Shown here piece after piece: positions 4,396-7,577 of a DNA stretch of 7,577 bases; the first letter of the stretch is position 1; each line of letters starts with the position of its first letter. A program made the position numbers and the translations under genes. The notes below the pieces were generated by a model. The model searched no databases. It saw only the letters and a program-made list of their open reading frames with translations, and had not been told where the DNA came from. This DNA comes from an uncultured Rhodopirellula sp. (GTDB taxonomy: Bacteria > Planctomycetota > Planctomycetia > Pirellulales > Pirellulaceae), in contig CAJXTM010000152.1 in assembly GCA_913061385.1 (NCBI GenBank), positions 1-7,577 on the forward strand, in the 5' to 3' direction.

Positions 4396-6372
4396 TCAGA
4401 TTTTGGGCGGCGGGATAGGTTTGACCGACGGTGGCAGTGTCTTGTACGGCAGGTGATAGTCGGCGAACAGATCTGCTCCGTAGCCTCGCCGCATTTCCCA
4501 CTTGGCACGCGCCGCCCACGGGGAACCAGGGTGGTTCTTGACGACCGCTGCAAATTGTTCGTTTGCCCGGTCGACATACGGTTTGGCATCTTCAGTTCGA
4601 ATTTTCTTGACAGTCCGAAGATCCCAGTGGACTAACCGCTTATTGCCTTTCATGGGGGCGGCGGACTTCGGTTGGGCTATGAATGCATCCAAAGCGACAC
4701 CATATTCATAGATTCTCGCTTGGTAGGCAATCAGTTGTCCGAGGATCAAATCGTAGTTGGCTTGCCAGCGTGGATCGGCCTCCTGTTCGCGCAGGTGTTG
4801 ACCAGAAAGCAATGCTTGTTCTGCTTCTGCCATGTACCGCAGGTGCATTTTCGCTTTTTCCTGTTCACGTCTCGCCTGTTTGATGAAGTCCTGCGGTTTG
4901 AGTGAAAAGGTCAGTCGCATCTCGATTGCCTTTTTGTTCGCCTCTGCGTAGGGATTCAGATCTTGGATGACTTTCCAGATCAGTGATCGGAGGGGGAATT
5001 CACTACGGTCGGTTAGGACCTCTATCTTGGCACGCAAGTCTGGCCGATAGGGGCGCAACGCTTCCATGTCATATTTCTCTTTGTAGCGGCCCACCAATTC
5101 TGACTCGGCACTTGGCAGCATGAAGAAGATTCCATTCGTTTCTCTTGCTAGACGCGATTGTTCGTACGGTCCGAAACCGCTTCCGAAAGCATCGCGTCGG
5201 CGGTGAAACCCATTGGTCTGCAACTGTTCGGGAAAAGCGGTTTCTGGACCTCGATCCATTTGCAGATAATGGTGCCGATTTGTTTGTGGATGTTGCCAGT
5301 GAAGAAAGGCATATGGCGAACCGAATACAGACTCGCGACCGAGTACATAAACTTTGCAATTCGCAGCTTTGGCAACGCTGATTGCTTGTTCGATAAATCC
5401 ATCATTGTTTTTTCGATCACCACTTTCGTCACTGACCAAAACGACTGCCATTTTGCGACCACGGCGAGCCAGGTCGCGATAAATTCCGATGGCCCGTCCA
5501 ACTGCGGAACTCATCAATTCCCTGCCAGTGGTATCAACAGGGATTTCATCGATCGCTTTCCGGATCTCGTCACGGTCAGAAGTCGGTTGATGAACCGTGT
5601 GATCAATGAAGGTTTCCCCGTAGCTTGTCACTGCGGTCATCAAGGCTGTTTTCTGTGCCTTGTTTTCAGTGCGACCGACGATTCCCAGTTGTTCATAAAC
5701 GGTTTCAATTCGGTCGCGAATTTCCTGTTGATCGTCTTTCATACTTTTGGACTGATCAAAACACCACACCACTAGCACGGGGCTTTCGTCTAACATCCAA
5801 ACCAGTTCCTGCGACAAACGATCGAGGGCATTCTGGTAACTGTCTACGATATCTCTCGCTTCGCCTTTTACTTCTCCGTCGGGAACCGCTTCGATCAAGG
5901 CAATGGAATCGGGAATGCCGATTGTCGGTGCGGCGATAGTCAATTGAGAGGCGTTGGCTTTAGCCATCAGCGACTGGTCAAGCGTTGGCAGATTGGCTGC
6001 CGCCGCCGCAGCGCTCACCGGGGCAGGAGCCGAGTTGAAAAGTGCAACATTATCAAGCACCACGTCAATCTCCGGGTCCAGTTCCACCTCGACGGGTGGA
6101 TCTTCAACGCGGTCAGGTGGCGGTACCACAACGAATCTGGCTGCCTCCTGCTCGATCTCTTCGTAGGTCACAACCGCTAAGAACAACAGAATCGCGGTGT
6201 GCACCAGCAATGAGATGGTTGGGGGCATCATCCCCATTAATCGCTCGCGAACGGTCAGGGGCTCATCTTGCCAGTCATCTGTCCTGACTTGCAGACTAGA
6301 GGTTTTGTGTGTCGTGTGTGCATTACCAAACGGGACTTGGGAAGACATCAAACGCTCTCGGGCTATGGACAT
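4396..6372 (-). CDS. Membrane-anchored von Willebrand factor A (VWA) domain protein with TPR-like C-terminus
   Basis: From the chosen ATG at 6372 the protein has 658 residues. One hydrophobic helix (about 52-69, TISLLVHTAILLFLAVV) follows a basic stretch, so the bulk probably lies outside the cytoplasm. An acidic, Pro- and Ala-rich linker follows (about 75-130). The VWA domain starts near 198 (PVLVVWCFDQSKSM) with an intact MIDAS D-x-S-x-S motif (Asp206, Ser208, Ser210), a candidate MIDAS Thr at 281/282 and a third-loop Asp in VSDESGD (about 315). The C-terminal half is charged and helical and ends in a TPR-like segment (ANEQFAAVVKNHPGSPWAARA, about 603-623) and a Pro-rich tail. VWA domains bind partners through Mg2+; the partner and function here are unknown. 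The frame is open further upstream (ATG 6462, TTG 6471); ATG 6348 is also possible. GAGAAG before 6372 supports the chosen start. A toroid gene lies upstream on the same strand, 374 bp away. Confidence 0.8.
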   Translation of the reverse strand: MSIARERLMSSQVPFGNAHTTHKTSSLQVRTDDWQDEPLTVRERLMGMMPPTISLLVHTAILLFLAVVTYEEIEQEAARFVVVPPPDRVEDPPVEVELDPEIDVVLDNVALFNSAPAPVSAAAAAANLPTLDQSLMAKANASQLTIAAPTIGIPDSIALIEAVPDGEVKGEARDIVDSYQNALDRLSQELVWMLDESPVLVVWCFDQSKSMKDDQQEIRDRIETVYEQLGIVGRTENKAQKTALMTAVTSYGETFIDHTVHQPTSDRDEIRKAIDEIPVDTTGRELMSSAVGRAIGIYRDLARRGRKMAVVLVSDESGDRKNNDGFIEQAISVAKAANCKVYVLGRESVFGSPYAFLHWQHPQTNRHHYLQMDRGPETAFPEQLQTNGFHRRRDAFGSGFGPYEQSRLARETNGIFFMLPSAESELVGRYKEKYDMEALRPYRPDLRAKIEVLTDRSEFPLRSLIWKVIQDLNPYAEANKKAIEMRLTFSLKPQDFIKQARREQEKAKMHLRYMAEAEQALLSGQHLREQEADPRWQANYDLILGQLIAYQARIYEYGVALDAFIAQPKSAAPMKGNKRLVHWDLRTVKKIRTEDAKPYVDRANEQFAAVVKNHPGSPWAARAKWEMRRGYGADLFADYHLPYKTLPPSVKPIPPPKI

Positions 6373-6746
6373 GGCATTCTTCTCGTAGACGCCTTCATTG
6401 TAACGGGCAGGTTCCAAGGCGAGATGCCGTTTTTGCTGCAATTCTGACTTCCATCGCACCATTGATCGCAATGTGGGATGAGTTCCGAGGCTGCTTTACC
6501 CTCCTGATCCGACTTTTTGTGCAGATTATGCCCTGCTTGCATAGAGTTTGCCGCGTTATGCCCACCATTGGCGATCGTGAAAATGGCGGAGTTGGCCATT
6601 GCTTGAATCTGAAGCTCGAATGTCAGTTGACGCTTATGCGGTCATGGATCCACGTGCGATTTGGAGCCTTGTTTCCGAGGTCCACTTGGTCAACTTCGAC
6701 GCAGGCAGTGATCTTCGATTCGTGGTCAGGCAAACGATCGTGCCTG
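6373..6746. other. Intergenic region, toroid gene to VWA gene
   Basis: These 374 bp lie between two minus-strand genes. They should contain the promoter and ribosome binding site (GAGAAG, about 6379-6384) of the VWA gene; I could not place -35/-10 boxes with confidence. If the VWA protein starts at the ATG at 6462, 90 bp of this stretch are coding. A 78-codon minus frame (6363-6599) overlaps the VWA start, lacks a ribosome binding site and has no recognisable character. Long plus-strand frames here are shadows. Confidence 0.45.
6727..6746 (-). terminator. Short hairpin directly after the toroid gene stop codon
   Basis: CAGGCA (6727-6732) and TGCCTG (6741-6746) form a perfect 6-bp stem with an 8-base loop that abuts the stop codon of the minus-strand toroid gene. 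There is no U-tract on the minus strand after it, so a terminator role is only possible; it could instead protect the mRNA end. Confidence 0.28.
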
Positions 6747-7531
6747 TCAGGAGGGCGGAGCCATGCGTTTCTGGTATTCGCTCAAGCCATGCAACGCGTG
6801 GTAGAGAACACCACATTCCAAGTCGACGTCAGAGCACTGCTCCAGTACCTCGCATAACCTACGCACGCTGCGTTTTACCCAAGGTTCAGAAAGGGTTTCC
6901 GTTGGTGCTGCGAGTGCAATGAATTCAAGCACATGGCCAGTACTGCCAAGCGTTTCACCCAAGTCGCGTGTCCACCCCGGTCGATGAAGATAAGCGACCG
7001 AGTAAGAGCCGTCAGGATTTTGGTTTTCTTTTGCCAATTGAATTGCCGCTGTGGTCAAGGCATCAGCCTCTGCCCAAACACCGGTGATTGGCTGTCCTTC
7101 GAGTCGGCGTTGATTCAAAGCCATGGCTATACCGATCAAGCGATGTGTGCCACCACAAACACTGTTGGTCAGACTCTGTTCCAGTTCTGAGCCCAACAGT
7201 GACTCGGTGGAATACTGGGCACCATCTCGACCCAGCCAGCGGTGGTTTGTATTGCGGTAAGCGGTTAACGCGATCAGCGACCAACTGAACTCGCGTTCAA
7301 GATTCCGAGGGATATCGAACTCTGCCTGTCGCATCCAGTCATCGAGAGTGAATGTATGGGCTTGCCCTTGGATCTCGGTGCTCAACGGCAGCCCAGACTG
7401 AGCGATGACTGCTAGCCATTGATCGCGATGGCCTTGCCCAATCTTAGTCGATGGTTGCATTGCCATTCTGAGCCCGGGGCGTTTCTGATCCCCAAACTGA
7501 TCTCCCTGTTCTGCATCAAAGCCTCCAACGC
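6747..7531 (-). CDS. Alpha/alpha-toroid (prenyltransferase/squalene-cyclase-like repeat) protein, 5' end cut by adapter
   Basis: This is the C-terminal 260 residues of a larger protein. The frame is open through the ATG at 7466 and up to the adapter junction (V-G-G-F-D-A-E-Q-G-D-Q-F-G-D-Q-K-R-P), so 7466 should not be taken as the start. Numbered from that internal Met, motifs are GHRDQWLAVIAQSGLPL (12-28), NLEREFSWSLIALTAY (55-70), CGGTHRLIGIAMALN (104-118), QNPDGSYS (149-156), STGHVLEFIALA (175-186) and DLECGVLYHALHGL (215-228). The repeated helical pairs with QNPDGS- and G-H-x-L-E-F-type turns resemble terpenoid cyclase/prenyltransferase alpha/alpha toroids. I recall similar uncharacterised proteins in planctomycetes, though I cannot check this. 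The acidic D-x-D-D motif of squalene-hopene cyclases is not seen, so enzyme activity is not implied. The next gene downstream is the VWA membrane protein, and a functional link is plausible but unproven. Confidence 0.65.
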
Positions 7532-7577
7532 CTGTCTCTTATACACATCTGACGCTGCCGACGACTCCTTACGTGTA
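7532..7577 (-). other. Nextera (Tn5) read-1/i5 adapter, not genomic
   Basis: Bases 7532-7550 are the reverse complement of the Tn5 mosaic end (CTGTCTCTTATACACATCT). Bases 7551-7564 (GACGCTGCCGACGA) are the read-1 adapter. Bases 7565-7572 (CTCCTTAC) are the reverse complement of Nextera i5 index S505/N505 as I remember it. Bases 7573-7577 (GTGTA) begin the P5 arm. With the left-end adapter, this brackets the whole insert. Confidence 0.98.

Noticed and set aside
6363..6599. 78-codon minus-strand ORF ahead of the VWA gene
   Set aside because: No ribosome binding site, overlaps the VWA start in another frame, and composition is not convincing.
29..7550. Tn5/IS50 mosaic ends as evidence of a natural composite transposon
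   Set aside because: The mosaic ends are the hyperactive in-vitro 19-mer joined directly to Illumina index and primer sequence, so they come from library preparation.

Overview
The window is one contig, or one library fragment, that still carries sequencing adapters at both ends. Bases 1-47 and 7532-7577 are Illumina Nextera (Tn5) adapter sequence including both sample indexes. The biological insert is therefore 48-7531, and the genes at both edges are cut by the library molecule or the assembly, not by biology.

The insert looks like a planctomycete, most likely of the Pirellulaceae/Rhodopirellula type. This is inferred from protein style: a membrane-anchored VWA protein with a Pro/Ala-rich linker and TPR-like tail, an alpha/alpha-toroid protein of a kind I associate with that phylum, a very short FliN, long spacers between genes, and mostly weak Shine-Dalgarno signals. 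GC content appears intermediate. No marker gene confirms the assignment.

Layout from left to right: (i) the first 48 codons of an aldehyde dehydrogenase on the minus strand; (ii) a short fliN on the minus strand; (iii) a divergent spacer with a perfect small dyad; (iv) an NRDE/TANGO2-family protein on the plus strand, with an 18-bp tandem duplication starting at its stop codon; (v) a 315-bp spacer with two hairpin-forming dyads; (vi) an extended-SDR sugar-nucleotide epimerase on the plus strand, followed by a good intrinsic terminator; (vii) a 1.25-kb stretch without an intact gene, holding six copies of a 16-bp tandem repeat and a decayed gene for a small exported protein (three in-frame stops and one frameshift); (viii) on the minus strand, a VWA-domain membrane protein preceded upstream by a 5'-truncated alpha/alpha-toroid protein.

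The genes do not form one obvious pathway. The epimerase probably feeds polysaccharide or glycan synthesis, FliN belongs to the flagellar switch, NRDE is a likely housekeeping protein linked to haem handling in its eukaryotic homologues, and ALDH is catabolic. The toroid and VWA genes are co-oriented and could be functionally linked, but 374 bp separate them. I see no defence system, CRISPR array, transposase, tRNA or rRNA. The most notable items are the pseudogene, the 16-bp tandem array, the stop-codon repeat and the adapter contamination.
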